This document shows, in pieces, positions 40,610 to 49,982 of a stretch of DNA of 64,000 bases. Every line of letters begins with the position of its first letter. Positions within the stretch are counted from its first letter, which is position 1. The translations under genes and the position numbers were made by a program. This stretch comes from Catenuloplanes atrovinosus (GTDB lineage: Bacteria > Actinomycetota > Actinomycetes > Mycobacteriales > Micromonosporaceae). The stretch is from contig NZ_JAVDYB010000001.1 of NCBI RefSeq assembly GCF_031458235.1, positions 5,876,001-5,940,000 of the forward strand. The letters run 5' to 3'. The notes beneath the pieces are model-generated. The model did no database searches. It had not been told where the DNA came from and worked only from the letters and a program-made list of their open reading frames with translations.

Positions 40610-40627
40610 ACGCGTGCGGCCGGCGGA

Positions 40628-41080
40628 TCAGTCGCCGAGATCCACACCATCGGCCGGCGAGGCGGAGGCGGACGGCGTCGTGGTGTGCTCGGCCGGCGGG
40701 GTGGACGCCGGTGGCGTGGCGGTCACCGAGGCCGGCGGCGAGACGGACGGCGGCGTGGAGGGGGCGGCCGTGACCGGGCGCGGGCCCCAGGTCGGGCGCG
40801 CGGTGGTCGGGCCGGCGGTCGGCGTCAGGGGTGGCGCGGCCGGAGGCGTCCAGGCGTCGGCGATCTCGGAGACGCCGGTGGCACCCTCATCAACCGCGGC
40901 GGACGGCTCGACGGCCACGTAGACCGTGCTGATCGAGACGGACGGCACGGGCCGGGCGGGATCGCCGGGGACGGTCGCGTCGGCCTCCGCGCTCGCGAGC
41001 GTGCCACCGATCCAGACGGCCGGACCGAGCCCGAAGGCAACGATCGCGCCGAAGAACCAGGCCGGGCCTCCGCGTCTCAT
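40628..41080 (-). CDS. Pro/Thr-rich membrane-anchored protein
   Basis: A 150-residue protein from ATG 41080, preceded by GGGAGGGG. One N-terminal membrane helix (GPAWFFGAIVAFGLGPAVWIGGTLA, about 5-28, possibly an uncleaved signal anchor) is followed by an extracellular Pro/Thr/Ser/Ala-rich tail (TPPAAPPLTPTAGPTTARPTW, PSTPPSVSPPASVT), typical of a disordered cell-wall spacer. Function unknown. It lies convergent to the hydrolase gene and 224 bp from hrpA, which runs the other way. Confidence 0.65.
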   Translation of the reverse strand: MRRGGPAWFFGAIVAFGLGPAVWIGGTLASAEADATVPGDPARPVPSVSISTVYVAVEPSAAVDEGATGVSEIADAWTPPAAPPLTPTAGPTTARPTWGPRPVTAAPSTPPSVSPPASVTATPPASTPPAEHTTTPSASASPADGVDLGD

Positions 41081-41303
41081 GGCCCCTCCCCAGGTCGGCC
41101 CCGATGAACGATCTTCGTCAGCGTATGTACCGCTTCTCGCGCTCGGCGAAGCATTTTTCAGTCGTCTTCGGCTGTGACACGTGCCGCACCCCGCGCGGGA
41201 TGCGGCACCACCTGCCATGTGACACGTACCGCAGGGGTGCCCGGTTCGCCCGGCGGTAAACGAGTCGGGAAAATGCGAGGTCCGGCCTATCCTTGACGGC
41301 GGT

Positions 41304-44300
41304 ATGCACACGAATCCCGCCGCCCTTCAGCAGCGCCTCCCCCACCTGATGCTCCGCGACGAGCGGCGGCTGCGCCGTCGGCTCGACGGTGTCCGCAAGG
41401 TCCGCGACCCGGAGTCCCGGGCGAAGGTCCTGGCGACCATCACCGCGGAGGTCGAGGCCGCGGAGGCCCGGATAGCCGCGCGCGCCGAGAGCCGGCCGGA
41501 GATCACCTACCCGGAGCAGCTCCCGGTCAGCGCGCTGCGCGACGAGATCCGCGACGCGATCCGGGACCACCAGGTGGTGATCGTGGCCGGCGAGACCGGC
41601 TCCGGCAAGACCACCCAGCTGCCGAAGATCTGCCTGGAGCTGGGCCGGGGCGTGCGCGGGCTGATCGGGCACACGCAGCCGCGGCGGCTGGCCGCCCGTA
41701 CCGTGGCGGAGCGGATCGCGGAGGAGCTCAAGACCGGGCTGGGGCAGACCGTCGGCTTCAAGGTGCGCTTCTCCGACCAGGTCGGCGACGCCTCGATGGT
41801 GAAGCTGATGACGGACGGCATCCTGCTCGCCGAGATCCAGAACGACTGGAACCTCACCCAGTACGACACGCTGATCATCGACGAGGCGCACGAGCGCAGC
41901 CTCAACATCGACTTCATCCTGGGCTACCTGAAGCAGTTGCTGCCGCGCCGGCCCGACCTCAAGCTCGTGATCACCTCCGCGACGATCGACCCGGAGCGGT
42001 TCGCGGCGCACTTCGCGGACGCGACCGGAAAGCCCGCGCCGATCATCGAGGTCTCCGGCCGTACGTACCCGGTGGAGGTCCGCTATCGCCCGGTCGTGGA
42101 CCCGGACGACGAGAACTCGGACCCGGACCGCGACCAGACCACCGCGATTCTCGACGCGGTGCGGGAGTTGCAGGGTGAGGGCCCGGGCGACATCCTGGTC
42201 TTCCTCAGCGGCGAGCGGGAGATCCGGGACACCGCGGACGCGCTGACCAGGCTGGACCTGAAGAACACCGAGATCCTGCCGCTCTACGCGCGGCTCTCCG
42301 TGGCCGAGCAGCACCGCGTGTTCGCGCCGCATCCCGGCCGCCGTGTCGTGCTCGCCACCAACGTGGCCGAGACCTCGCTGACCGTGCCCGGCATCAAGTA
42401 CGTGATCGACCCGGGCACCGCGCGCATCTCCCGGTACAGCCACCGGCTCAAGGTGCAGCGGCTGCCGATCGAGCCGATCTCCCAGGCCAGCGCGAACCAG
42501 CGCAAGGGCCGCTGCGGCCGCGTCTCCGAGGGCATCTGCATCCGGCTGTACACCGAGGAGGACTTCCTCTCCCGGCCGGAGTTCACCGACCCGGAGATCC
42601 TGCGCACCAACCTGGCCTCGGTCATCCTGCAGATGACCGCGCTCGGGCTGGGCGACCTGGCCGCGTTCCCGTTCGTGGAGCCGCCGGACAAGCGCAACGT
42701 CAAGGACGGCGTCAACCTGCTGGAGGAACTGGGCGCGCTCGACCCGGTCGCGTTCGACCCGGCGAAGCGGCTCACCCCGCTCGGCCGCCGGCTGGCCGCG
42801 CTGCCGGTCGACCCGCGCCTGGCCCGGATGGTGCTGGAGGCGGAGAAGAACGGCGTGGTCCGCGAGGTCATGGTGATCGCGGCCGCACTGTCCATCCAGG
42901 ACCCGCGCGAGCGCCCGCAGGACGCGCAGCAGCAGGCCCAGCAGCAGCACGCGCGGTTCACCGACAAGGACTCGGACTTCCTGACGTACTGGAACCTGTG
43001 GCGCTATCTGCGCGACCGGCAGAAGGAGCTGTCCGGCAACCAGTTCCGCCGGATGTGCAAGAAGGAATACCTGAACTACCTGCGCGTGCGCGAGTGGCAG
43101 GACATCTACGCGCAGCTGCGCGAGGCGATGGACGTGCCGCGCTCCGCCCCGGAGTCGGACGGCCTCGACTCGCAGAAGGTGCACACGTCGCTGCTGACCG
43201 GCCTGCTCTCGCAGATCGGGCTGAAGGACCCGGAGAAGCCGCAGGAGTACGTCGGCGCGCGCAACGCCCGCTTCGTCCTCTCCCCCGGGTCCGCGCTGTA
43301 CCGGAAGTCACCGCGCTGGGTGATGGCCGCGGAACTGGTCGAGACGAACCGGCTCTGGGCCCGCGTCGCCGCCAAGATAGAGCCGGAGTGGGTCGAGCCG
43401 CTGGCCCAGCACCTGGTGAAGCGCTCCTACAGCGAGCCGCACTGGGAGAAGAAGCAGGGCGCCGTGGTGGCGATGGAGAAGGTCACACTGTACGGCGTGC
43501 CGCTCGTCGCGCAGCGGAAGGTCAACTACGGCCGGATCGACCCGGAGCTGAGCCGCGAGCTGTTCATCCGGCACGCGCTCGTCGAGGGCGACTGGCAGAC
43601 CCAACACACGTTCTTCCACGCCAACCGCCGGCTCATCGAGGACGTCGAGGAGCTGGAGCAGAAGACCCGCCGCCGCGACATCGTGGTCGACGACGAGACG
43701 CTGTTCTCGCTCTACGAGGCGCGCATCCCGGCCGACGTGGTCTCCGGGCGGCACTTCGACTCCTGGTGGAAGAAGGAGTCGCGCACCAACCCGGGGCTGC
43801 TCACGTTCGACCGGCAGATGCTGATCAACGCGGGTGCCGGTGGCGTGGACGAGGCCGCCTACCCGGACGAGTGGGAGGTCGAAGGGCTCACGCTGCCGCT
43901 GACCTACCAGTTCGAGCCCGGCACCGAGGCGGACGGCGTGACCGTGCGCATCCCGCTGCCGGTGCTCAACCAGGTGCCGGTGGACGCGTTCGAGTGGCAG
44001 GTGCCGGGGCTGCGCGAGGAACTGGTCACCGCGCTGATCCGCGGGCTGCCGAAGGCGCTGCGCCGCAACTTCGTACCCGTACCCGATCATGCCCGGGCCG
44101 TGCTGGAGCGCGTCGGCCCGGACGACGGCCCGCTGCTGGAGACGCTGGAACGCGAGCTGCGCCGGATCACCGGCGTGACGATCCCGCCGGACGCGTGGGA
44201 GGTCGGCAAGCTCCCCGACCACCTGCGGATGACGTTCCGGGTGGTGGACGAGAAGGGTGCCACCGTCGGCGAGGGCAAGGACCTGCTCGCGCTGCGCACC

Positions 44301-45242
44301 CGGCTGCGCCCGCAGACCCGCCAGGTGCTCGCCGCCTCCGCGTCCAGCATCGAACGCACCGGGCTCACCACCTGGGACGTCGGCACGGTGCCGCAGACCT
44401 TCCAGAAGCAGAGCAACGGGTACGTGGTCCGCGCGTTCCCCGCACTGGTGGACGAGGGCAAGACGGTCGGCCTGCGGCTGTTCGACACCGAGCCGGAGCA
44501 GCGGCGCGCCATGTGGGCCGGCAACCGCCGCCTGCTGCTGCTCGCGCTGCCCGCCCCGGCCCGGTTCGTCGCCGACATGCCGAACTCGACGAAGCTCGCG
44601 CTCGCCCGCAACCCGCACGGCGGCTTCCCCGCGCTGCTCGACGACGTCATGGCCTGCGCGGTCGACAAGGCGATGGCCGACTTCGGCGGGCCGGCCTGGG
44701 ACGCCGCCGCGTACGACACGCTGCTGACCAAGGTCCGGCAGGCGGTCGGCGACGTGGTCGCGGACATCGTCTCCTGGGTGCAGCGCATCCTGGGCGCCGC
44801 CTACGCCGCCGAACAGCGGATCGCCGCCACCGGCAAGGCCGCGTCCGGCGGCGGCATGGCCGCGATGGCCGTGGTCCCGGCGCTCAACGACGTGCGCGCG
44901 CAGCTGGCCGGGCTGGTGCACAAGGACTTCATCACCGAGACCGGGTGGCAGCGCCTGCCGGACCTGGTGCGCTACCTGCAGGGCATCGAGAAGCGGCTGG
45001 AGAAGCTGCCCGCCGGCGCGCAGCGCGACGGCCAGTTGCTCAAGCAGCTCGGCGAGGTGCAGAAGGAGTACCAGTGGCTGCTGGCCAACCAGCGCCCCGG
45101 CCGTCCCGCGGCCGAGCAGATCACCGAGATCCGCTGGATGATCGAGGAACTCCGGATCAACTACTACGCCCCCTCCCTCGGCACCCCCTCCCCCGTCTCC
45201 GACGTCCGCATCTTCCGCGCCATCGACACCATCCACCCCTGA
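41304..45242 (+). CDS. hrpA: ATP-dependent RNA helicase HrpA
   Basis: A 1312-residue DEAH-box RNA helicase of the HrpA type, unwinding RNA or resolving stalled ribosomes by family analogy. Walker A GETGSGKTT is near residue 97, DEAHERS near 193, SATIDPERF near 225, and motifs V/VI (TNVAETSLTVPG, QRKGRCGR) near 350-400. The helicase-associated HA2/OB part and the long DUF3418 C-terminal region (to the end) are present; length matches full-size HrpA. ATG start. Followed by a copy of the dispersed 56-bp element. Confidence 0.92.
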   Translation: MHTNPAALQQRLPHLMLRDERRLRRRLDGVRKVRDPESRAKVLATITAEVEAAEARIAARAESRPEITYPEQLPVSALRDEIRDAIRDHQVVIVAGETGSGKTTQLPKICLELGRGVRGLIGHTQPRRLAARTVAERIAEELKTGLGQTVGFKVRFSDQVGDASMVKLMTDGILLAEIQNDWNLTQYDTLIIDEAHERSLNIDFILGYLKQLLPRRPDLKLVITSATIDPERFAAHFADATGKPAPIIEVSGRTYPVEVRYRPVVDPDDENSDPDRDQTTAILDAVRELQGEGPGDILVFLSGEREIRDTADALTRLDLKNTEILPLYARLSVAEQHRVFAPHPGRRVVLATNVAETSLTVPGIKYVIDPGTARISRYSHRLKVQRLPIEPISQASANQRKGRCGRVSEGICIRLYTEEDFLSRPEFTDPEILRTNLASVILQMTALGLGDLAAFPFVEPPDKRNVKDGVNLLEELGALDPVAFDPAKRLTPLGRRLAALPVDPRLARMVLEAEKNGVVREVMVIAAALSIQDPRERPQDAQQQAQQQHARFTDKDSDFLTYWNLWRYLRDRQKELSGNQFRRMCKKEYLNYLRVREWQDIYAQLREAMDVPRSAPESDGLDSQKVHTSLLTGLLSQIGLKDPEKPQEYVGARNARFVLSPGSALYRKSPRWVMAAELVETNRLWARVAAKIEPEWVEPLAQHLVKRSYSEPHWEKKQGAVVAMEKVTLYGVPLVAQRKVNYGRIDPELSRELFIRHALVEGDWQTQHTFFHANRRLIEDVEELEQKTRRRDIVVDDETLFSLYEARIPADVVSGRHFDSWWKKESRTNPGLLTFDRQMLINAGAGGVDEAAYPDEWEVEGLTLPLTYQFEPGTEADGVTVRIPLPVLNQVPVDAFEWQVPGLREELVTALIRGLPKALRRNFVPVPDHARAVLERVGPDDGPLLETLERELRRITGVTIPPDAWEVGKLPDHLRMTFRVVDEKGATVGEGKDLLALRTRLRPQTRQVLAASASSIERTGLTTWDVGTVPQTFQKQSNGYVVRAFPALVDEGKTVGLRLFDTEPEQRRAMWAGNRRLLLLALPAPARFVADMPNSTKLALARNPHGGFPALLDDVMACAVDKAMADFGGPAWDAAAYDTLLTKVRQAVGDVVADIVSWVQRILGAAYAAEQRIAATGKAASGGGMAAMAVVPALNDVRAQLAGLVHKDFITETGWQRLPDLVRYLQGIEKRLEKLPAGAQRDGQLLKQLGEVQKEYQWLLANQRPGRPAAEQITEIRWMIEELRINYYAPSLGTPSPVSDVRIFRAIDTIHP

Positions 45243-45277
45243 CCCCCCGCCCCCGCCCCCCCCTTTCCCTGCGCCGC

Positions 45278-45333
45278 GATCTAGGCCGTATTCGTGTAAT
45301 CGGAGATCACTCCACCGGAAAACGCCCTAGATC
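45278..45333. repeat. 56-bp dispersed palindromic element, copy 3
   Basis: Begins GATCTAGGCCGTATTCG and ends GGAAAACGCCCTAGATC, same 56-bp length and central GGAGATCA-n4-CACCGG as copies 1 and 2 near 21 kb. Lies 35 bp after hrpA, between convergent genes. Confidence 0.75.
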
Positions 45334-45369
45334 GCGGCAGAGAGAGGGTGGGGGGTGGGGGGTGGGGGG

Positions 45370-46203
45370 TTAGCGGATCTGTTCCTCGGTGGTGGTGCGG
45401 AGGAGGGCGGGGTGCAGGAGGGTGGCGTCGCCGGCGCGGTAGAGCTGGGAGCGGGGGCCGCCGCGGGCGCCGCCGCGTTCGGTGGTGGCGCCGACGGACT
45501 CGACGAAGCCGGGCACCGACAGGATCTTGCGGCGGAAGTTGGGGCCGTGCAGTTGCTCGCCCCAGACCGTCTCGTAGACGGCGCGCAACTCCGCGATGGT
45601 GAACGTCTCGCCGACGAACGCGGTGGCCAGCGCCGTGTACTCCAGTTTCGCGCGCGCCCGCTCCAGGCCGTCGAACAGGATCTGCGCGTGGTCGAACGCG
45701 AGCCGGCGGCTGGTGCCGGGGCGCTGTGACACGGCCCGGCCGGGGATCGCGTCCGCGCCCTCGGGCAGGCCCAGCTCCGCGACCGGCACCCAGGCGGCGG
45801 CGCGCGCGTCCGAGCCCGCCTCCGGGTCGGGCAGCTGCGGGCCGAAGCCGAGATACGCGACGCTGACCACCCGCATGCGCGGGTCGCGGTCCGGGTCGCC
45901 GTACGTGCCGAGCTGCTCCAGGTGCACCCGGCCGAGGCGTTCCGCGTCCAGGCCGGTCTCCTCGGCCAGCTCACGGCCGGCCGCCTCCTCGAGCGTCTCC
46001 GCCCAGGGTTCGCCCGCGTCGGTCCGCTGCTTGAGGAAGCCGCCGGGCAGGCTCCAGAAGCCCTCGAACGGCGGCGCGGCGCGCTCCACCAGCAGCACGC
46101 AGAGCCGGTCGTCGCGGATGGTGAGCGCGACCACGTCGACGGTGACCCCGACGGCCGGGTAGTCCCGGGGGTCGTACGCGGCGAGGAACCCGGCCTCGGA
46201 CAT
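45370..46203 (-). CDS. nrtR: NrtR-like Nudix transcriptional regulator
   Basis: A 277-residue NrtR-type protein: an N-terminal Nudix domain (about 20-150; Nudix box with RELAEETGLD and an insertion QRTDAGEPWAE before it) and a C-terminal winged HTH (about 185-255; ALATAFVGETFTIAELRAVYETVWGEQLHGPNFRRKIL). NrtR proteins bind ADP-ribose and repress NAD biosynthesis or sugar genes; the target here is unknown. ATG 46203 follows GGGAG. A GTTA-6-TAAC repeat lies 30 bp upstream. Divergent from the GGDEF-EAL gene. Confidence 0.82.
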   Translation of the reverse strand: MSEAGFLAAYDPRDYPAVGVTVDVVALTIRDDRLCVLLVERAAPPFEGFWSLPGGFLKQRTDAGEPWAETLEEAAGRELAEETGLDAERLGRVHLEQLGTYGDPDRDPRMRVVSVAYLGFGPQLPDPEAGSDARAAAWVPVAELGLPEGADAIPGRAVSQRPGTSRRLAFDHAQILFDGLERARAKLEYTALATAFVGETFTIAELRAVYETVWGEQLHGPNFRRKILSVPGFVESVGATTERGGARGGPRSQLYRAGDATLLHPALLRTTTEEQIR

Positions 46204-46232
46204 CTCACGCTCCCATGGCCTTAGTTTATCTC

Positions 46233-46246
46233 GTTATGAGCGTAAC
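46233..46246. promoter_or_regulatory. Candidate NrtR operator
   Basis: GTTA-TGAGCG-TAAC, a perfect 4-6-4 repeat in the AT-rich 160-bp space between nrtR and the GGDEF-EAL gene; a role in nrtR control is inferred from position only. Confidence 0.35.
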
Positions 46247-46363
46247 CATAGCGGCCGCGTCGATCTTCGCGCAACGCCGATCACACGGTGATGTCCTCAG
46301 AGCCCGCGCGCCCACGTCGATACGGAAATCGACGACCCGGCCGCGACGACAGGAGGAGCTCCG

Positions 46364-48682
46364 GTGCCCCAGGCCCCCGCCGTCGTGCCGTGGCGCGATC
46401 CGGTCCTGCTCGGCATCGTGGGCGTCGCGCTGCTGGCCACCGCCGGCTTCTACGCCGGTGCCGGTCACGTGGACGCGCAGGTGCAGCTGTTCTGGCTGGC
46501 GCAGGTGCCGCTGGACGCCGCGCTCGGCTACTTCGCGTACCGGATGTTCCGGGTCACCGCCGCGCAGCGGCGCCGGTTCTGGGGCGTGCTGTCGTTCGCC
46601 GGCGCGCTGTTCACGGTCGCGGACACGATCCAGTCGTCGATCAGCGCGGTCGATCCGCACGCGCGCACGCTGAACGGCGGGCCGGTGCAGAGCGCGCTTT
46701 TCACGGTCGGGCTCGGCGCCGTGGTGATCGCGATGCTGATCCACCCGCAGAACACCCGTACGCACAAGGAGCGGCTGGCGCTGTGGCTGGACTCCGCGAC
46801 CGTGCTGGTCGCCGGCGCGGTACTGACCTGGTGCTTCGTGATCGACACGGACGCGCCGGTGAACGCCGCGATGATCTCCGTGATCGTGGCCGCCAGCATC
46901 GTGATGGTCTCCGCGTTCGCGGCCGTGAAGCTGATCCTCAGCGGCGGCCGGCCGATGAGCAAGCTCGCCGCCTGGCCGATGGCGATCGCTGGCGGCATCC
47001 AGGGCGGCGGCATCATGGTCACGCCGGAGGAGTTGACCCCGCACACCAACCCGGGCCTGCTGGTGCTGCGGCTGCTGCCGTCGGTGCTGATCGCGACCGG
47101 TCCGCGCCTCCAGGAGTTGCAGACCCGGCAGAACCCGGACGTGAACACGCCGCGCCGCCGCAAGCCGTACAGCTTGCTGCCGTACGGCATGGTCGCGCTG
47201 ACCTTCGCCATCCTGATCGTGGTGCTGCCGGCCGGCGCCGGGCACCAGCTCTGGGGCGCGGTCACCGGCGTCGCCATGATCACCGTGCTGGTCGCCGCGC
47301 GGCAGCTGATCGCGTTCCACGACAACGCGCTGCTGATCAACCGGCTGGACACCACGCTCGGCGAGCTGCGCCGGCACGAGTCCCGGCTGCGCGAGGCCGC
47401 GTCCGTGGACGGGCTGACCCAGCTGGCGAACCGCACCCACTTCGGCGACCAGGTGGCGGAGACGCTGCGCACCACGGCCGACCCGGCCAGCGTGGCGCTG
47501 CTGCTGATCGATCTGGACGACTTCAAGACCATCAACGACACGCTGGGCCACCCGGCCGGCGACGCGCTGCTGGTCAGCGTGGCGGACCGGCTGCGCGCCG
47601 CGGTACGCGAGCAGGACCTGGTCGCCCGGCTCGGCGGCGACGAGTTCGCGGTGCTGCTGCGCGACGCCGGCCCGGACACCGGGGCGCAGACCGCGCAGCG
47701 CATCCTCACGCTGCTCGGCCGCCCGGTGCGGGTGCAGGACAACGACCTGATCGTGCGTGCCAGCATCGGCCTGGCCGGCGCGGACGCCACGGACGACCTG
47801 GACTCGCTGCTGCGCGACGCGGACATCGCGATGTACGCGGCGAAGGACCGCGGCAAGAGCAACTGGGTCGCGTACACCCAGCAGATGGGCGTGCGGATCC
47901 GGGACGGCGCGGAACTGGCCAGCCAGCTCCGCGAGGCGATCGACGAGGGGCAGCTGCGCCTGGTCTACCAGCCGGTGGTCCGGCTGGACACCGGCGAGAT
48001 CGCCGGCTGTGAGGCGCTGGTCCGGTGGTGGCACCCGGTGCGCGGCCAGGTGCACCCGACCGACTTCATCCCGGTCGCCGAGTCCAGCGGCCTGATCGTG
48101 CCGCTCGGCCGGTTCGTGCTGCGCGAGGCGGTCCGGCAGGCGGCGCGCTGGCGCGAGCGCGGGCTCCGGATGAACGTCAACGTGGCCGGCCGGCAGCTGC
48201 GCGAGCCCGGCTTCGTGGACGAGGTGGCGGCCGTGCTGGCCACCTCCGGGTACCCACCGGAGCTGCTCACCATCGAGGTGACCGAGACCGCGGTGCTCTC
48301 CGACGACGAGGCGATCGCGGCGCTGCACGCGCTGCGCGGGATCGGCGTGAAGCTGGCGCTGGACGACTTCGGCACCGCCGCCTCCTCGCTCGGCCTGCTG
48401 CTCACCTGCCCGATGACCACGCTGAAACTGGACCGGTCGTTCGTGGAGGGCATCACCACGGTCACCCGGCAGGCCGCGGTGGCCACCGCGGTCGCGCAGA
48501 TGGCGAACGCGCTGGACCTGAACGCGGTCGCGGAGGGCATCGAGACGCCGGAGCAGGCGCGGCTGCTGCGCCGGCTCGGTTACGAGTTCGGCCAGGGCTT
48601 CCTCTTCTCCCGCCCGCTCAGCCCGGCCGGTTTCGAGACGTTGCTGCACACGACCGTACCCGGACATTTGATCTTCTCTTGA
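46364..48682 (+). CDS. Membrane GGDEF-EAL cyclic-di-GMP protein
   Basis: A 772-residue protein: about ten N-terminal helices (residues 10-325, MASE/MHYT-like sensor region), a GGDEF domain with intact GGDEF at 424-428 and an I-site-like upstream RXXD not obvious, and an EAL domain starting VYQPVVRLDTGEIAGCEALVRW with EAL at 550-552 and later DDFGTAASS and SFVEG. Both active-site signatures are intact, so it may make and degrade cyclic-di-GMP under control of the membrane sensor. The GTG start follows GGAGGAG. In actinomycetes c-di-GMP controls development via BldD; direct evidence here is absent. Confidence 0.88.
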   Translation: MPQAPAVVPWRDPVLLGIVGVALLATAGFYAGAGHVDAQVQLFWLAQVPLDAALGYFAYRMFRVTAAQRRRFWGVLSFAGALFTVADTIQSSISAVDPHARTLNGGPVQSALFTVGLGAVVIAMLIHPQNTRTHKERLALWLDSATVLVAGAVLTWCFVIDTDAPVNAAMISVIVAASIVMVSAFAAVKLILSGGRPMSKLAAWPMAIAGGIQGGGIMVTPEELTPHTNPGLLVLRLLPSVLIATGPRLQELQTRQNPDVNTPRRRKPYSLLPYGMVALTFAILIVVLPAGAGHQLWGAVTGVAMITVLVAARQLIAFHDNALLINRLDTTLGELRRHESRLREAASVDGLTQLANRTHFGDQVAETLRTTADPASVALLLIDLDDFKTINDTLGHPAGDALLVSVADRLRAAVREQDLVARLGGDEFAVLLRDAGPDTGAQTAQRILTLLGRPVRVQDNDLIVRASIGLAGADATDDLDSLLRDADIAMYAAKDRGKSNWVAYTQQMGVRIRDGAELASQLREAIDEGQLRLVYQPVVRLDTGEIAGCEALVRWWHPVRGQVHPTDFIPVAESSGLIVPLGRFVLREAVRQAARWRERGLRMNVNVAGRQLREPGFVDEVAAVLATSGYPPELLTIEVTETAVLSDDEAIAALHALRGIGVKLALDDFGTAASSLGLLLTCPMTTLKLDRSFVEGITTVTRQAAVATAVAQMANALDLNAVAEGIETPEQARLLRRLGYEFGQGFLFSRPLSPAGFETLLHTTVPGHLIFS

Positions 48683-48685
48683 GAG

Positions 48686-48715
48686 CCCCGCCGCCGTCAC
48701 GCGTGCGCGGCGGGG
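48686..48715 (+). terminator. Hairpin terminator after GGDEF-EAL gene
   Basis: CCCCGCCGC (48686-48694) pairs with GCGGCGGGG (48707-48715), 9-bp stem with 12-nt loop, 4 bp after the stop codon. Confidence 0.65.
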
Positions 48716-48886
48716 ATTCACGCCGACCTGGCGGCTGGTGCGCGGGGGCGCGCCCGTCTTCTGACGTGTGACGTCCGTCCCCTCGCCGGGGGACGGACAC
48801 CACCCACCCGGATGACCTGGACTTTCTCCGATCATCGCGTCGAAGCTACCGTTGCGCGGCCGCCGACCCCGAGCGTGAAGGACGCC

Positions 48887-49960
48887 ATGGCCGCCACCCG
48901 CGAGCGCTACTTCGACCTATTACGAGCGGTCGCCATCGCGCGCGTCGTCACGTACCACATGTTCCCGCTCGCCGCGCTGGAGCTGATCTTCCCGTCGATG
49001 GGCGTGATGTTCGCGCTCGGCGGCTCGCTGATGGCCCGCTCACTGGACCGGGCGGCGGCCGGCCACACCGTGATCGTGAAGCGGTTGCGGCGGCTGCTGC
49101 CCGCGCTCTGGGTGCTCGGCGCGGTCGCGGTCCCGGCCATGCTGCTGCACGGCTGGGCGGACCCGCCGTGGGCGCGGCTGCTGCTCTGGGTGCTGCCGAT
49201 CGCGGACCCGCCGGCGAACGAGTTCGGCGCGGAGGCGGCCGGTCCACTGTGGTATCTGGTCACGTACCTCTGGCTGGTGGTGCTCTCCCCCGGCCTGCTG
49301 TGGCTCTACCGGCGCGCGCCGCTGCCGATGCTGGCCGCGCCGCCGGTCCTGCTGGTGCTGCTGCTGACCGTGCCGATCCCGCTGCCGGAGACGCCGGAGC
49401 GGACGCTGGTGACCGTGCTGCAGTTCGCCACCGCGTGGATGCTCGGCTTCGCGCATCGCGACGGCGACCTGCGGCGGCTGCCCGGCCCAGTCACGATCGC
49501 GCTCTCCGCGGCCTGCGTGGCGGGCGCGCTCGGCTGGTGGTGGCGCGCCGGGGACGGCGGCATCGCGGAGCTGCCGCTCGCCTACGCGATCTTCTCCGCC
49601 GGGCTCACGCTGGTGCTGCTGCGCTGGACGCCGCCGACCGGGTGGCTGCGCCGCGTACCGCCGCTGGACGGGCTGGTCACGCTGGTCAACGCGCGGGCCG
49701 TGACCATCTACCTGTGGCACAACCCGGCGATCACGGCCGCGCTGGCCGTGGCGGACGCGGTGGCGCTGTGGAATCTCGGCACGGTCGCCGGCGAGACCGG
49801 TACGGTCGTGATCGCGCTGGCGCTGCTGGCCGGCGCGGTGCTGGCGGTGGGCTGGGTCGAGGACGTCGCGGCCCGGCGCCCGCCCCGGCTGCTGCCCCGG
49901 ACGGACGCGCCGGCCACGGCCGCGCCGCGCCCGGCCCGGGAGCTGGTGCCCCGGCCGTGA
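48887..49960 (+). CDS. Acyltransferase 3 family membrane protein
   Basis: A 357-residue, about ten-helix membrane protein of the acyltransferase-3 (OafA/YrhL-like) family, which O-acylates cell-envelope sugars or secondary metabolites. The N-terminal RYFDLLRAVAIARVVTYHMF carries the catalytic His region, and the GPLWYLVTYLWLVVLSP segment is typical. ATG 48887 follows AAGGA at good spacing and is preferred to ATG 48812, which would add a 25-residue low-complexity tail. C-terminal 30 residues are Pro/Arg-rich. The acyl acceptor is unknown. Confidence 0.8.
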   Translation: MAATRERYFDLLRAVAIARVVTYHMFPLAALELIFPSMGVMFALGGSLMARSLDRAAAGHTVIVKRLRRLLPALWVLGAVAVPAMLLHGWADPPWARLLLWVLPIADPPANEFGAEAAGPLWYLVTYLWLVVLSPGLLWLYRRAPLPMLAAPPVLLVLLLTVPIPLPETPERTLVTVLQFATAWMLGFAHRDGDLRRLPGPVTIALSAACVAGALGWWWRAGDGGIAELPLAYAIFSAGLTLVLLRWTPPTGWLRRVPPLDGLVTLVNARAVTIYLWHNPAITAALAVADAVALWNLGTVAGETGTVVIALALLAGAVLAVGWVEDVAARRPPRLLPRTDAPATAAPRPARELVPRP

Positions 49961-49982
49961 ACACGGCCGGGGCGACCCGCGC

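Noticed and set aside
41118-43184. A 688-codon antisense frame over the HrpA gene
   Set aside because: Opposes a full-length helicase with all motifs; no start signal or family.
46226-48835. An 869-codon open frame antisense to the GGDEF-EAL gene
   Set aside because: GC-rich codons leave long stop-free shadows; it lacks any domain and opposes a gene with intact GGDEF and EAL motifs.
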